In this document: one piece after another, positions 9,284-17,692 of the stretch | Layout of the letters: every line of letters begins with the position of its first letter | How positions within the stretch are numbered: position 1 is the stretch's first letter | Assembly (NCBI GenBank): GCA_003483885.1 | Contig: DMXI01000336.1 | Span: 1-63,801, forward strand | Direction: 5' to 3' | Length of the DNA: 63,801 bases | Source of the DNA: Microscillaceae bacterium | GTDB lineage: Bacteria; Bacteroidota; Bacteroidia; Cytophagales; Microscillaceae | Notes under the pieces: model-generated | Database searches by the model: none | Told to the model about the DNA's origin: nothing | Seen by the model: only the letters and a program-made list of their open reading frames with translations | Made by a program: the position numbers and the translations under genes

Positions 9284-10252
9284 TTAGACAGTTTTATTTT
9301 CCTCAGGGTTTTGAGAAACATTACCTGCATCTACCAATTGAGAGCCTTGGTTTGGCTCAGTATCTGATTGTTGTTCTCCTTGTTCTTTGGTCTTGATATG
9401 GGCAAAATACACATCTTCCAAATCAGGCTCAGAAGCCTCAAAAGATTCATTGGGGCGGGTGTCACCAAAAACCTTGATAATGATTTGGCCATCAAACATA
9501 TGCGAAGACACTACGTTGAAGTTTGCCTGATGGTCTTGTAGCGCTTCTTTATCAATAATCTTTTTCCATACTTTGCCTTTGGCTGCTTCTATTTGCTGAC
9601 GAGGGTTCCCGGTAAGTAATACTTCTCCTTTGTGGATAATGGCCATGTTTCGGCATAGGTTGCTTACATCTTCTACAATATGGGTAGACAAAATCACAAT
9701 GATGTTTTCTCCAATCTCGCTGAGTAAATTATGAAAACGGTTACGTTCGGCGGGATCAAGCCCTGCCGTGGGTTCGTCTACAATGATCAATTTCGGGTTT
9801 CCTAACAATGCCTGGGCAATGCCAAAACGCTGTTTCATCCCTCCTGAATAATTGCTCAATTTGATGTTGCGTTGTTGGTACAAGTTGGTTTGATGCAACA
9901 GCGCTTTTACAATTTCTTTGCGTTCCCGACTGTTTTTAATGCCCTTGAGCAAAGCAAAATGATCTAACATTTGATAAGCTGACATACGAGGGTATACTCC
10001 AAACTCTTGGGGTAGGTATCCTAATACTTGTCTTACCTGAGCTTTTTCTTTGAGTACATCAATATCACCTAGTTTGATACTGCCCGTGTCGGCATCCTGC
10101 AAGGTAGAGATGGTACGCATGAGGGAGGATTTTCCGGCACCATTAGGCCCCAACAAGCCAAACATTCCCGTAGGAATTTCTAAACTCACATTTTTGAGGG
10201 CCTGCGTACCATTGGGGTACGTTTTCGACAGATTTTCAATCACTAGGTTCAT
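9284..10252 (-). CDS. ABC transporter ATP-binding protein
   Basis: 322-residue ATPase that powers the adjacent permease/peptidase fusion. Walker A is GPNGAGKSS (Lys41), the signature is YSGGMKQR, and Walker B is LIIVDEPTAGLDP, all in the order of the ABC-2 drug or export class. The last ~80 residues extend past the nucleotide-binding domain and end in a Gln, Asn and Glu-rich hydrophilic tail. It is the first gene of the two-gene operon. The substrate cannot be told from sequence. Confidence 0.92.
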   Translation of the reverse strand: MNLVIENLSKTYPNGTQALKNVSLEIPTGMFGLLGPNGAGKSSLMRTISTLQDADTGSIKLGDIDVLKEKAQVRQVLGYLPQEFGVYPRMSAYQMLDHFALLKGIKNSRERKEIVKALLHQTNLYQQRNIKLSNYSGGMKQRFGIAQALLGNPKLIIVDEPTAGLDPAERNRFHNLLSEIGENIIVILSTHIVEDVSNLCRNMAIIHKGEVLLTGNPRQQIEAAKGKVWKKIIDKEALQDHQANFNVVSSHMFDGQIIIKVFGDTRPNESFEASEPDLEDVYFAHIKTKEQGEQQSDTEPNQGSQLVDAGNVSQNPEENKTV

Positions 10253-10278
10253 AGGGCAACGAGTTATGATTTATAATT

Positions 10279-10294
10279 GATAAACTTGTTTATC
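10279..10294. promoter_or_regulatory. 16-bp palindrome upstream of the ABC operon
   Basis: GATAAACTTGTTTATC is a perfect 16-bp palindrome 27 bp upstream of the ABC ATPase start, in the divergent intergenic region with the LytTR gene. It could be a repressor site; function unknown. Confidence 0.4.
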
Positions 10295-10426
10295 GAGACA
10301 CTTTGTGCCCTTTTGTACAAGGCTTATCCGAGATTTATTACTTTTTGAAATATCTGTCGTGGGGAGATAGAATTTATTACAGGTTATGTTTTTCTTTTCT
10401 TTATAAATTTTGATTTATAAAACTTC

Positions 10427-10441
10427 TGGACATTTTTTCCA
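10427..10441. promoter_or_regulatory. TGGACA-type palindrome, imperfect copy (site 1 of 4)
   Basis: TGGACATTTTTTCCA, 61 bp before the LytTR gene start. It matches the perfect copies at 25870, 28579 and 29540 except for one changed base in the right arm, so the outer TGGA/TCCA still pairs. Confidence 0.45.
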
Positions 10442-10501
10442 TGTACCCTAAATCCCACTTTTTTCTTATCTTAGGCCCAGTGAAACCAAACACCCTCACC
10501 T

Positions 10502-12247
10502 ATGATTTACCCCAACAGCGTAGCGGTATTACCCTTTGCTAATATGAGCAAAGATTCTGAAAATGAATACTTTAGTGATGGTATTACGGAGGAAATCATC
10601 AATGCTTTAGCCCAAACCGATAGCATTCGAGTAACTGCACGCACCTCTTCTTTTGCTTTTAAAAATCAACATATAGATGTACGCGAGATTGGAGACAAAC
10701 TCGGCGTAGCGCATGTATTGGAAGGAAGTATCAGACGAGCGGGCAATCGCGTACGTATCACAGCACAGTTGATTAATACACAACAGGGGTTTCACGAGTT
10801 TTCGGAAGTGTATGATCGAGACTTAGAAGATGTTTTTGCGATTCAGGACGAGATTGCCCAGTTGATTGCTAAAAAGCTCAAAACAGAATTATCGCGCACA
10901 ACTTCTATGCCCTTCAGTAAGGCGCATCCTAAAAATGCTCAAGCGTATGATTGGTACCTCCAGGCCAACCATATTTTGTATGATTGTTTACCTGAAGATA
11001 TTGTAAAAGCTGAAGCCTTGTACAGAAAAGTAATTGAAGCCGAACCTGATTATGCATTGGCCTACAGCGGTTTGGCCAAATGTTATTTATACTATGGAGC
11101 TATTCAAACCATGGATAAAAAAGCCGCTTTTGAGCAAGTTAGGATTTTTGTCACCAAGGCACTGGAAATAGATCCTCAGCTTATTGATGGACATGTAACT
11201 TATCTTGGTTTTATGTTTTGGCAAAGCTGGAATATTCCTTTAGCGTTAGAACATTTAGCCAAAACACTGCAAAAATTACCCAGTTCCGCCGAAATCCATG
11301 TAGGTCGAGCTATGATATTGTTAATAGATGGCCAATTCGACGAAGCATTAGCTTCTATGCACCTTGCCCTACAATTAGACCCATTCTCGCCTCATGTACG
11401 GCACAGAGCAGGAGTTTTGTTATATTGTACTGAACAATACACTGAAGCCATTGAGCAGTTCCGCCATGAAACTAACAATTCTGTTCGTAATGATACTGAA
11501 TTTAAAATCGCTTGGTGCCAAATTTTTCAAGGTCAATACAAAGAGGCTTTACATAACCTTGATAGTGCTCCTGAACATCCTCACCAAGTCATTATTCCAG
11601 AAGTTGCTAAAGCGTATTTATTCGTACATAAAGGCGATGTATTGATTGCTAAAGAATGGCTGGACAAAGCACTCACTCGAATAAAAACATCTACAATTGC
11701 TTTCCCTGATTATAACTTGGCCATTGTATATATGCTACAGCAAAACGAGGAAAAAATGTGGCATCATTTAGAAAAAACACTAGAAAAACAAGTCCCTATT
11801 GCACTGTTTACTAAAGTTGATCCTTTGTGGAAATCCATTGTCAAGAGGCCAAAGTTTTTGGAATTGATTGATCGCTACATGTACTCTAATATTATAAATA
11901 TTAAAACCAATACTCAAGAGGAGTTTACCATTAATCTTCCACAGGTTCTGTATATAGAAGCAGAAGATAATTATTGTCAGATTGTATATGAAGGTAGTGA
12001 AGAAAAGATTTCGAAAAAACTGCTACGAGTTTCTCTCAAAGACCTGGAACCTCAGATCAAGGGCAAGGCATTTGTACGTACGCATCGTTCGTATATCATC
12101 AATTTTCAAAAAAAATGGCAATTGGCGGGTAAATCTAAACATTATCGATTCAAGCATCAAACACTCGAAATAGAAATCCCTCTCTCCCGTTCACGCGAAA
12201 AGGAAGTATTATTACAATTTAAATCATCTAGTCAGCTTTATAGGTAA
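10502..12247 (+). CDS. TolB-like/TPR protein with C-terminal LytTR DNA-binding domain
   Basis: 581 residues, apparently cytoplasmic (no membrane segment). Residues 1-135 match the TolB-like domain found in adenylate-cyclase and TPR proteins (VAVLPFANMS, YFSDGITEEI, LEGSIRR). Residues ~145-450 are tetratricopeptide repeats. Residues ~478-575 are a LytTR domain (VLYIEAEDNYCQI, VRTHRSYIIN). No receiver domain is present, so the TPR part probably replaces it as the sensor or protein-binding input. The target may be local: two direct copies of TTTACCCCA lie just after the stop codon, and a third copy sits at codons 2-5. Regulatory role inferred from the domains. Confidence 0.85.
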   Translation: MIYPNSVAVLPFANMSKDSENEYFSDGITEEIINALAQTDSIRVTARTSSFAFKNQHIDVREIGDKLGVAHVLEGSIRRAGNRVRITAQLINTQQGFHEFSEVYDRDLEDVFAIQDEIAQLIAKKLKTELSRTTSMPFSKAHPKNAQAYDWYLQANHILYDCLPEDIVKAEALYRKVIEAEPDYALAYSGLAKCYLYYGAIQTMDKKAAFEQVRIFVTKALEIDPQLIDGHVTYLGFMFWQSWNIPLALEHLAKTLQKLPSSAEIHVGRAMILLIDGQFDEALASMHLALQLDPFSPHVRHRAGVLLYCTEQYTEAIEQFRHETNNSVRNDTEFKIAWCQIFQGQYKEALHNLDSAPEHPHQVIIPEVAKAYLFVHKGDVLIAKEWLDKALTRIKTSTIAFPDYNLAIVYMLQQNEEKMWHHLEKTLEKQVPIALFTKVDPLWKSIVKRPKFLELIDRYMYSNIINIKTNTQEEFTINLPQVLYIEAEDNYCQIVYEGSEEKISKKLLRVSLKDLEPQIKGKAFVRTHRSYIINFQKKWQLAGKSKHYRFKHQTLEIEIPLSRSREKEVLLQFKSSSQLYR

Positions 12248-12255
12248 TAAGACCA

Positions 12256-12284
12256 TTTACCCCAAAACGAGTCCGTTTACCCCA
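12256..12284. repeat. Tandem 9-bp direct repeat TTTACCCCA, period 20 bp (possible LytTR site)
   Basis: Two identical copies (12256-12264 and 12276-12284) lie 9 bp after the LytTR gene and 112 bp before the small ORF at 12396. LytTR proteins usually bind two 9-bp direct repeats about two helical turns apart. A third copy lies at 10506-10514 inside the start of the LytTR gene. Confidence 0.5.
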
Positions 12285-12395
12285 GTAATATGAGTAAATT
12301 ACGCGCTATCTACGTAGTTGGCGTATCTTTCATTAAGAAGTTAGTCAAATATACTTTCTTATACTAATGAAAAAATTCACCTAAAATACACGCCC

Positions 12396-12566
12396 ATGAA
12401 ACTAATGTTTGTAAAGGCATGTGCTGATCAATATAGTACGCCTAAAAAAAGTGATAAAACTCCTAAACAGCCATCAACAAAGTCAGTTGCTAAGCCCCAA
12501 AAAGATACTCAACAGGAGCCTGATGATGAATCTCCCTTTGGCTTGGTGATGTTTCACTTTATGTAA
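12396..12566 (+). CDS. Small protein of unknown function (56 residues)
   Basis: An ATG-to-TAA ORF of 56 codons. After a short hydrophobic start (MKLMFVKACA) it is Lys, Pro, Gln, Ser and Thr-rich, then acidic, and ends in the hydrophobic FGLVMFHFM. It lies after the TTTACCCCA direct repeats and is followed 50 nt later by a perfect terminator hairpin, which supports a transcribed unit. No family recognised. It could equally be part of a small RNA. Confidence 0.45.
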   Translation: MKLMFVKACADQYSTPKKSDKTPKQPSTKSVAKPQKDTQQEPDDESPFGLVMFHFM

Positions 12567-12615
12567 GAAGCCATCGCGACTTCTAATTATAAAAGTCATC
12601 TTGACTTTAAACAAC

Positions 12616-12646
12616 AAAACCCTGTATCTAAACAATACAGGGTTTT
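12616..12646. terminator. Bidirectional terminator
   Basis: Perfect 11-bp inverted repeat AAAACCCTGTA / TACAGGGTTTT with a 9-nt loop, between the small + strand ORF and the convergent minus-strand gene. Confidence 0.85.
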
Positions 12647-12674
12647 ACTTTTTATAATATAATACAAACAGGTA

Positions 12675-13199
12675 TTAACTAATCTTTTTCAAAGGAATGG
12701 TTTGAAAAAGCTCCTCATCATTGAGTACATATACAATCCCTCCTTTATCAGTAATCTCAAGTCTGAAAATGTCTTGTAACTGTAACTCATCCAGTTTTTG
12801 TTGTGCTTGTGCAATGGTACAGTCCAATGCCACACACAACGAAGCAGGTGTAAGCTTCCCTCCTGTATTTACCGCAGTTTTTAATACCTCAGCATCTGAT
12901 AACTTGGTAAAGCGTTTGATGGAAGGTAGTTGCTCTACTTGCGTCATAACGTTTTGTTTCAAAAGCATGATTTGTGAGCCACCAGCTGTATAATGTATTT
13001 TAAAATACCCTTTGTTATACAATATTTGAAGCTTGATAGATGCTTGAATATAAGTCAGTGGGGTTTGGCGAGCGAGGGAGCAGGCAGTTAGACGTCCATT
13101 ATTGTCTCGGGCAATGGTTAAAATATCCTCGTCCGAAAGACTACGCATCACTTCTTGATGCTTTTGATAAGCACCTTTTATTTTTTTGAAAATGTTCAT
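12675..13199 (-). CDS. Two-repeat protein of unknown function, sigma-factor operon
   Basis: 174 residues with an internal duplication. Residues ~20-75 (LSDEDILTIARDNNGRLTA...) and ~98-155 (LSDAEVLKTAVNTGGKLTP...) share the pattern LSDxxxLxxAxxxxGxLTxxSL, each ending in a beta-hairpin-like stretch. This is the shape of a winged helix-turn-helix repeated twice, but I cannot name a family. It is the last gene of a three-gene unit, starting 9 nt after the membrane protein gene downstream of the ECF sigma factor. A DNA-binding or regulatory role is inference. Confidence 0.7.
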   Translation of the reverse strand: MNIFKKIKGAYQKHQEVMRSLSDEDILTIARDNNGRLTACSLARQTPLTYIQASIKLQILYNKGYFKIHYTAGGSQIMLLKQNVMTQVEQLPSIKRFTKLSDAEVLKTAVNTGGKLTPASLCVALDCTIAQAQQKLDELQLQDIFRLEITDKGGIVYVLNDEELFQTIPLKKIS

Positions 13200-13208
13200 A
13201 GTTAGTGT

Positions 13209-13802
13209 TTAGACTTCTTGTTCTATTTCATGTAATTCTACATATACCGATTTAAGGTCATGAATGTGCCCACCATACAGCCAAGACACATACCATTTTA
13301 CTGGATATGATATCACCCAACTAGCTCCTGCGATCGCTCCTATAGCAATTAACCAACTTTTGTCTAATGTCAACTGCTTGTTAATCCCTCTCCCGATAAT
13401 ATATCCTATAAAAAAACTCCCTCCCAACAAATACCCAAAGTACATTTGGATTTTGTCGTAAATTTTAAACAAGCGCTCTAGTTTTACCAACGCGGCCCGG
13501 AGCGTATCTTGGCCAAACTTGATATGCACTCGCTTATATAACATCCAATACAAATACCCTGAAGCCAAACCTATAAGAATCGTCATAAAAGCGATGGTGT
13601 ATTCTTTGTTTTTTAGGTATAGAATAATCAGGGCTGTTACCAAAAACAATGATACGACGAGTTCAACGAATATTTTATTATAGATTCTCCTGAAAATCGG
13701 ATGCGTTTTTTGCCTTAGGATAGCTCGTATGTCCTGCTCACTATGCGCCCGTCCAGGTGTTTGCTGCTGTTGCCACAGTGATTTTAGTTCATCTAACTCC
13801 AT
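13209..13802 (-). CDS. Membrane protein encoded with the ECF sigma factor (possible anti-sigma)
   Basis: 197 residues. A cytoplasmic-looking helical N-terminus (MELDELKSLWQQQQ) is followed by four hydrophobic segments at about 48-64, 70-88, 120-140 and 148-168. Its start overlaps the end of the sigma gene by 14 nt, so it is translationally coupled to it. In Bacteroidota, genes of this size and N-terminal pattern after an ECF sigma are often anti-sigma-like. No zinc-binding HxxxCxxC motif is seen. Role inferred from position. Confidence 0.72.
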   Translation of the reverse strand: MELDELKSLWQQQQTPGRAHSEQDIRAILRQKTHPIFRRIYNKIFVELVVSLFLVTALIILYLKNKEYTIAFMTILIGLASGYLYWMLYKRVHIKFGQDTLRAALVKLERLFKIYDKIQMYFGYLLGGSFFIGYIIGRGINKQLTLDKSWLIAIGAIAGASWVISYPVKWYVSWLYGGHIHDLKSVYVELHEIEQEV

Positions 13803-14289
13803 ACAATTCCGGCTTAATAATTTTTTTAAGTTTCTTTTTTACACGATTAAGCTTGACCCCTACATTAGACTCTGAAATACCCAATATTTCGGCCATCTCT
13901 TGATAGCTCTTGTCCTCGAGGTATAACATTACTACTGCACGCTCTACTTTAGAGAGTTCTCGAATAGCTCGATACAATGCCTGCAATTTTTCCTCGAATT
14001 CTACATCTGGGTGAATGTCTGGAATTTGAAATTCATCCACCGAAAGTTGTTGTTGAATCTTACGCTTTTTTTGTTTTCGGAAACTGGTAATAGCAGTATT
14101 GAGCGCAATTCGGTACATCCAGGTGCTTATTTTTGAGCGTCCCTGAAACGAACCATAGGATTTCCACAATTGCAACACAATTTCCTGAAACAAATCGGCG
14201 CGATCTCCCTCGTTTTTGCAATATATATTACAAACCTTATGGATGATTCCTTGATTTTCGGTAATAAGTTTAGTGAATACTTTTTCCAA
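13789..14289 (-). CDS. ECF-type RNA polymerase sigma factor
   Basis: 166 residues. Sigma region 2 is clear (RADLFQEIVLQLWKSYGSF, then KISTWMYRIALNTAITSFRK) and region 4 has the helix-turn-helix LEDKSYQEMAEILGISESNV. No ATG is available: the frame is open to 14346, but the only sensible start is TTG at 14289, giving an N-terminus (xEKVFTKLITENQGII) like relatives. The following membrane-protein gene overlaps its stop. It probably senses an envelope or surface signal through that protein, which is inferred. Confidence 0.9.
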   Translation of the reverse strand: MEKVFTKLITENQGIIHKVCNIYCKNEGDRADLFQEIVLQLWKSYGSFQGRSKISTWMYRIALNTAITSFRKQKKRKIQQQLSVDEFQIPDIHPDVEFEEKLQALYRAIRELSKVERAVVMLYLEDKSYQEMAEILGISESNVGVKLNRVKKKLKKIIKPELYGVR

Positions 14290-14655
14290 GGTTAGTAGTC
14301 CATTTTTTTTCTCATCAGTCTTTGATTGTAATAAAAACTTACAGGTTTATTCAAAAAAAATATGAGCCTTCTCCGTTTTATCAATAACAAACTGACAAAC
14401 AAAGCATTACCAATTCGATTTACAAAAAGCCTACAAACAAAAAACCCACTCATAATCCAGGTATGGGTGGGTTTTACGGTAACTAAATATGGCTATCAAA
14501 TATGCATCATGACTAATGCATTATATTGTTTCTGATAAAGAAACGATACCTCATGCCAATTATTATATCCTTAGTGAATTTCTACTTATAAAGCACTGGT
14601 TACCAATGGAAAACAATTCGAGGTGAATTTATTTGAGTTATTATAGTACTGTGTT
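14290..14655. other. Gene-free stretch with terminator
   Basis: About 366 bp upstream of the sigma operon and downstream of the SMI1-like gene. It has a strong hairpin at 14441-14475 and is otherwise AT-rich. No ORF or RNA seen. Confidence 0.55.
14441..14475. terminator. Terminator hairpin
   Basis: AAAACCCACTCATA (14441-14454) pairs with TATGGGTGGGTTTT (14462-14475), 13 of 14 positions. It is 180 nt past the stop of the minus-strand gene at 14656, so that transcript may have a long 3' end. Confidence 0.7.
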
Positions 14656-15162
14656 TTAGGTACCTCGTTGCAGCAAATCCAAAAACGATTTGTAGGTAAT
14701 GTCAGAAGAGTGTAACTGATACATATACGCGTCATGGCAATCATATACTTCACCCCAATGATGCATTTTATCGCAACTTAGGAAAAAGACGTGTTTATCT
14801 GACCATCCTCCTATCTCTATGACCATCAGAGGTGGCTTTGCCAACTGGTGGTATTCCTGATCTTCTATAAACTCGGCATACGCTAACTCGGTGTTTTCGT
14901 AGGCACTTTCAGCTCCCAATATCCAAAACCAGGGATAGCCATCACCTGCATCTTCTGATAAAAAAGAGATGGCACTAATAAATTGTAAATAATCGGGTGG
15001 CACCACAAATCTTTGTTTTACCTCTTCAGTAGTAAAATGTCTACTAAAAACATCATGTCTCAACTTTTCCTCAAAGTTTAAGGTTATATCACTTATTTGT
15101 TCGAGAGATTCTACTTGGTAATTGTGTGAAGTATGATTCAGAAAGTTTTGTACATTGCTCAT
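14656..15162 (-). CDS. SMI1/KNR4-like protein (tentative)
   Basis: 168-residue soluble acidic protein. The sequence VPPDYLQFISAISFLSEDAGDG near residue 55, followed by a WFWILGAESAYENTELAYAEF stretch and a later beta-rich HVFFLSCDKMHHWGEVYD segment, resembles the SMI1/KNR4 fold, in which a Pro-x-Asp-Tyr/Phe-Leu turn precedes the sheet. Proteins of this superfamily are often immunity proteins for contact-dependent toxins, but many stand alone; no toxin gene is adjacent. Weak family call. Confidence 0.5.
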   Translation of the reverse strand: MSNVQNFLNHTSHNYQVESLEQISDITLNFEEKLRHDVFSRHFTTEEVKQRFVVPPDYLQFISAISFLSEDAGDGYPWFWILGAESAYENTELAYAEFIEDQEYHQLAKPPLMVIEIGGWSDKHVFFLSCDKMHHWGEVYDCHDAYMYQLHSSDITYKSFLDLLQRGT

Positions 15163-15180
15163 ATTTCCAAAATAACAAAA

Positions 15181-15207
15181 AAGGAGTTTGGCAATGCCAA
15201 ACTCCTT
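15181..15207 (-). terminator. Terminator of amtB
   Basis: Perfect 12-bp stem AAGGAGTTTGGC / GCCAAACTCCTT with a 3-nt loop. On the minus strand it is followed by a T-rich run (A-run on + at 15174-15182). It lies about 80 nt past the amtB stop. Confidence 0.85.
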
Positions 15208-15285
15208 TCCGAATTTATCAGAAAAATCACTACGTATATATCAATCAATTTCAATAGTAAGTAGTGCTACAATGGAATTTCATCC

Positions 15286-16665
15286 TTATGAGTGCGTTTT
15301 AGCCAGAATTACTTCTTGCGGTTGTAATACTGGTTGGGTAGAAGATTCAGTTACAGTAGCCTGCACAGGAGTAGCTATTACATTAAAATTAGGATAAGCA
15401 CTCATTCCATGTTCGTGCATGTCGAGTCCTTCTATCTCTTCGGTTTCTGACACGCGGATGCCTACAAATTTTTTCACCAGGAAGAAAATCAAATAAGCTG
15501 ATCCAAAAGAAAATACACCTATACACACAATACCTACCATTTGGCTGATGAACTGAGAAAAACCTGCTTTTGCTCCAAACAATGCTACGGCTAAGGTTCC
15601 CCAAATACCACATACCAAGTGTACCGAAATAGCGCCTACTGGATCATCAATACGACGGCGATCAAAAAGCAAGACAGCTACTACCACTATAATTCCTGAA
15701 ATCAATCCAATGATTACAGCATCGGTTACCCCCATTACATCTGCTCCGGCCGTAATTCCTACCAAACCTCCCAATATACCATTGAGGCTCATGGTAAGAT
15801 CATGTTTTTTGAGTAAAACAAAAGAAGTAAAAAAGGCACCAATGGCTCCTGCGGCGGCGGCCAATGAGGTAGTTACAAATACTCGGGATACATTGCCTGC
15901 TTCGGCTGATAATACCGACCCTCCGTTGAATCCAAACCAGCCAAACCACAACAAAAATACACCCATAGCAGCCAGTGGCATATTGTGCCCTGGAATGGTA
16001 TTGATTTTACCATTGACATATTTACCTTTACGCGCTCCCAGTAGTAACACTCCTGCCAGAGCAGCCCATCCACCTACTGAATGAACAATACTAGAACCCG
16101 CAAAATCATAGAAGGGAGTCCCTACATTTTTGCCTTTGTCCATATTGGATAGCAAGCCCGAAAATAGCCCTTTGTCAGTTCCAAGCGTTTCTAAAAAGCC
16201 TCCGCCCCATTTCCACATTCCGATCATAGGATATACAATGGCTACAAAAAATACCGCAAATAATAAAAAGCCTTCTAGTTTTACCCGCTCAGCTACCGCA
16301 CCAGATACTATAGTAATACAGGTGGCTGCAAACATTGCCTGAAAAATAAAATCGGTCCAGTAAGTATAATGCCCGCTTCCATACTGCGCAGTTTCTCCTC
16401 CAGTAGGCAATGCTACTCCTAGTCCATTAAATCCAAACAACATTCCAGCAAACTCATCACCTGGATACATCAAACTAAATCCAATGAGGGTGTAGGTAAG
16501 TAGCCCAATCGCGATAATCAGGGTATTTTTAAATAATATATTTACAGTATTTTTTGACTGAGTAAGTCCTGACTCTAACGTAGCGAAGCCAAGGTGCATA
16601 ATAAACACCAGAATTGTGGCGATCATCATCCATAGGTTATGGACGGTAAATAATGTCTCTTTCAT
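15286..16665 (-). CDS. amtB: Ammonium transporter, Amt family
   Basis: 459-residue channel-type transporter for ammonium/ammonia across the inner membrane with about 11 membrane segments. The two pore histidines of the family can be seen in the segments SSIVHSVGGWAAL and VHLVCGIWGTLA, and signature stretches such as WFGWFGFNGGS are intact. A ~55-residue hydrophilic tail follows the last helix. No glnK/PII gene is adjacent, unlike in many bacteria. The long AT-rich region upstream is shared with the divergent fur-family gene. Confidence 0.95.
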   Translation of the reverse strand: MKETLFTVHNLWMMIATILVFIMHLGFATLESGLTQSKNTVNILFKNTLIIAIGLLTYTLIGFSLMYPGDEFAGMLFGFNGLGVALPTGGETAQYGSGHYTYWTDFIFQAMFAATCITIVSGAVAERVKLEGFLLFAVFFVAIVYPMIGMWKWGGGFLETLGTDKGLFSGLLSNMDKGKNVGTPFYDFAGSSIVHSVGGWAALAGVLLLGARKGKYVNGKINTIPGHNMPLAAMGVFLLWFGWFGFNGGSVLSAEAGNVSRVFVTTSLAAAAGAIGAFFTSFVLLKKHDLTMSLNGILGGLVGITAGADVMGVTDAVIIGLISGIIVVVAVLLFDRRRIDDPVGAISVHLVCGIWGTLAVALFGAKAGFSQFISQMVGIVCIGVFSFGSAYLIFFLVKKFVGIRVSETEEIEGLDMHEHGMSAYPNFNVIATPVQATVTESSTQPVLQPQEVILAKTHS

Positions 16666-17090
16666 TGTACGTGTAATTTTAACTGGGAACTATTCTATAA
16701 CAAATAGTAAATGTATTTATCTAATAAATTCTTTCTTGCTTTGTGTTGACAATTATAAAAACCTACAGGTTAAAATAAAAACCTATTTTTCAAAAAAAAT
16801 TATATTTTTACACAAATACAGTTAAAATATAAACTATCAAACAATATTTTTAATATATTTTACCAAAAACAGGTTTAAAAACAATACATATATCATAAAA
16901 CAAAAGGTAACTCAAAACATCATATTTATTGAAATTATCTAACAATCAAGCAATAAAAATCAAACTTTATACTTCATGAGCGTGTTGTTGTTGTGCAAGT
17001 TTATAAATGAACTGTATTTAAATATTTTGCGTACTTACAATAGAATTTGTAACTTTAAGTAAAAGGAAGTTAAGCTTCATTAATGTTTAT
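16666..17090. other. AT-rich gene-free stretch between amtB and the Fur-family gene
   Basis: About 425 bp separating divergent genes, extremely A/T-rich at 16760-16960 with several A and T tracts. It must hold both promoters, but no clean -33/-7 pair or ORF could be picked out. Confidence 0.55.
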
Positions 17091-17516
17091 ATGAAAGAGG
17101 TTATCAGAGGCATACTCAAAAACAATCAATTGAGGAGTACTCACTCCCGTAGTGAAATACTAGGATTGTTTTTAGATTCAAATTATGCTTTATCCAATGC
17201 AGAAATTGAAAAAGAAATTGCAGAAGAACACGATCGGGTAACAGTTTATAGAACCTTGCGTACTTTTTTAGATAAGGGGATCATACATAAGGTATTGGAT
17301 GATAGTGGCACACCTCGTTATGCATTATGCAGTGATGAATGTCAAGATAAAGAGCACAATCACGAACATATCCATTTTAAGTGTATCGAATGTGGACTTA
17401 CTACTTGTCTGGAGGAAATCAAAATTCCATCCATTAGTTTACCTCCTGGCTATCAAGCTAAAGAGGTAAATATATTAATGCAAGGCACCTGCAAAGACTG
17501 CCAAAAAAATGATTAA
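17091..17516 (+). CDS. Fur-family metal-responsive transcriptional regulator
   Basis: 141 residues. The N-terminal winged helix is recognisable (RSTHSRSEILGLFLDSNYALSNAEIEKEI, then DRVTVYRTLRTFLDKGIIHKV). The C-terminal dimerisation half has a His-rich stretch (HNHEHIHFKC) and two Cys pairs, CIEC near residue 104 and CKDC near residue 136, which fit the structural zinc site. Whether it senses iron, zinc or peroxide cannot be told. It sits alone between amtB and the MerR-B12 gene. Confidence 0.9.
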   Translation: MKEVIRGILKNNQLRSTHSRSEILGLFLDSNYALSNAEIEKEIAEEHDRVTVYRTLRTFLDKGIIHKVLDDSGTPRYALCSDECQDKEHNHEHIHFKCIECGLTTCLEEIKIPSISLPPGYQAKEVNILMQGTCKDCQKND

Positions 17517-17692
17517 TTTTAAACACTTGTCAATGTTTTTAGTTCTGTTTTTAGGATAACATTAATAAGTAATTCATCTCATATAGAATAAGCACACACC
17601 TGCCTCCCCACATTTTAAGAGGCACAGGCCCGCATTCTCGCAATGTGCGCTTGATTTATTTTCTAATTTGATTTGATCTCATAATATTAATC

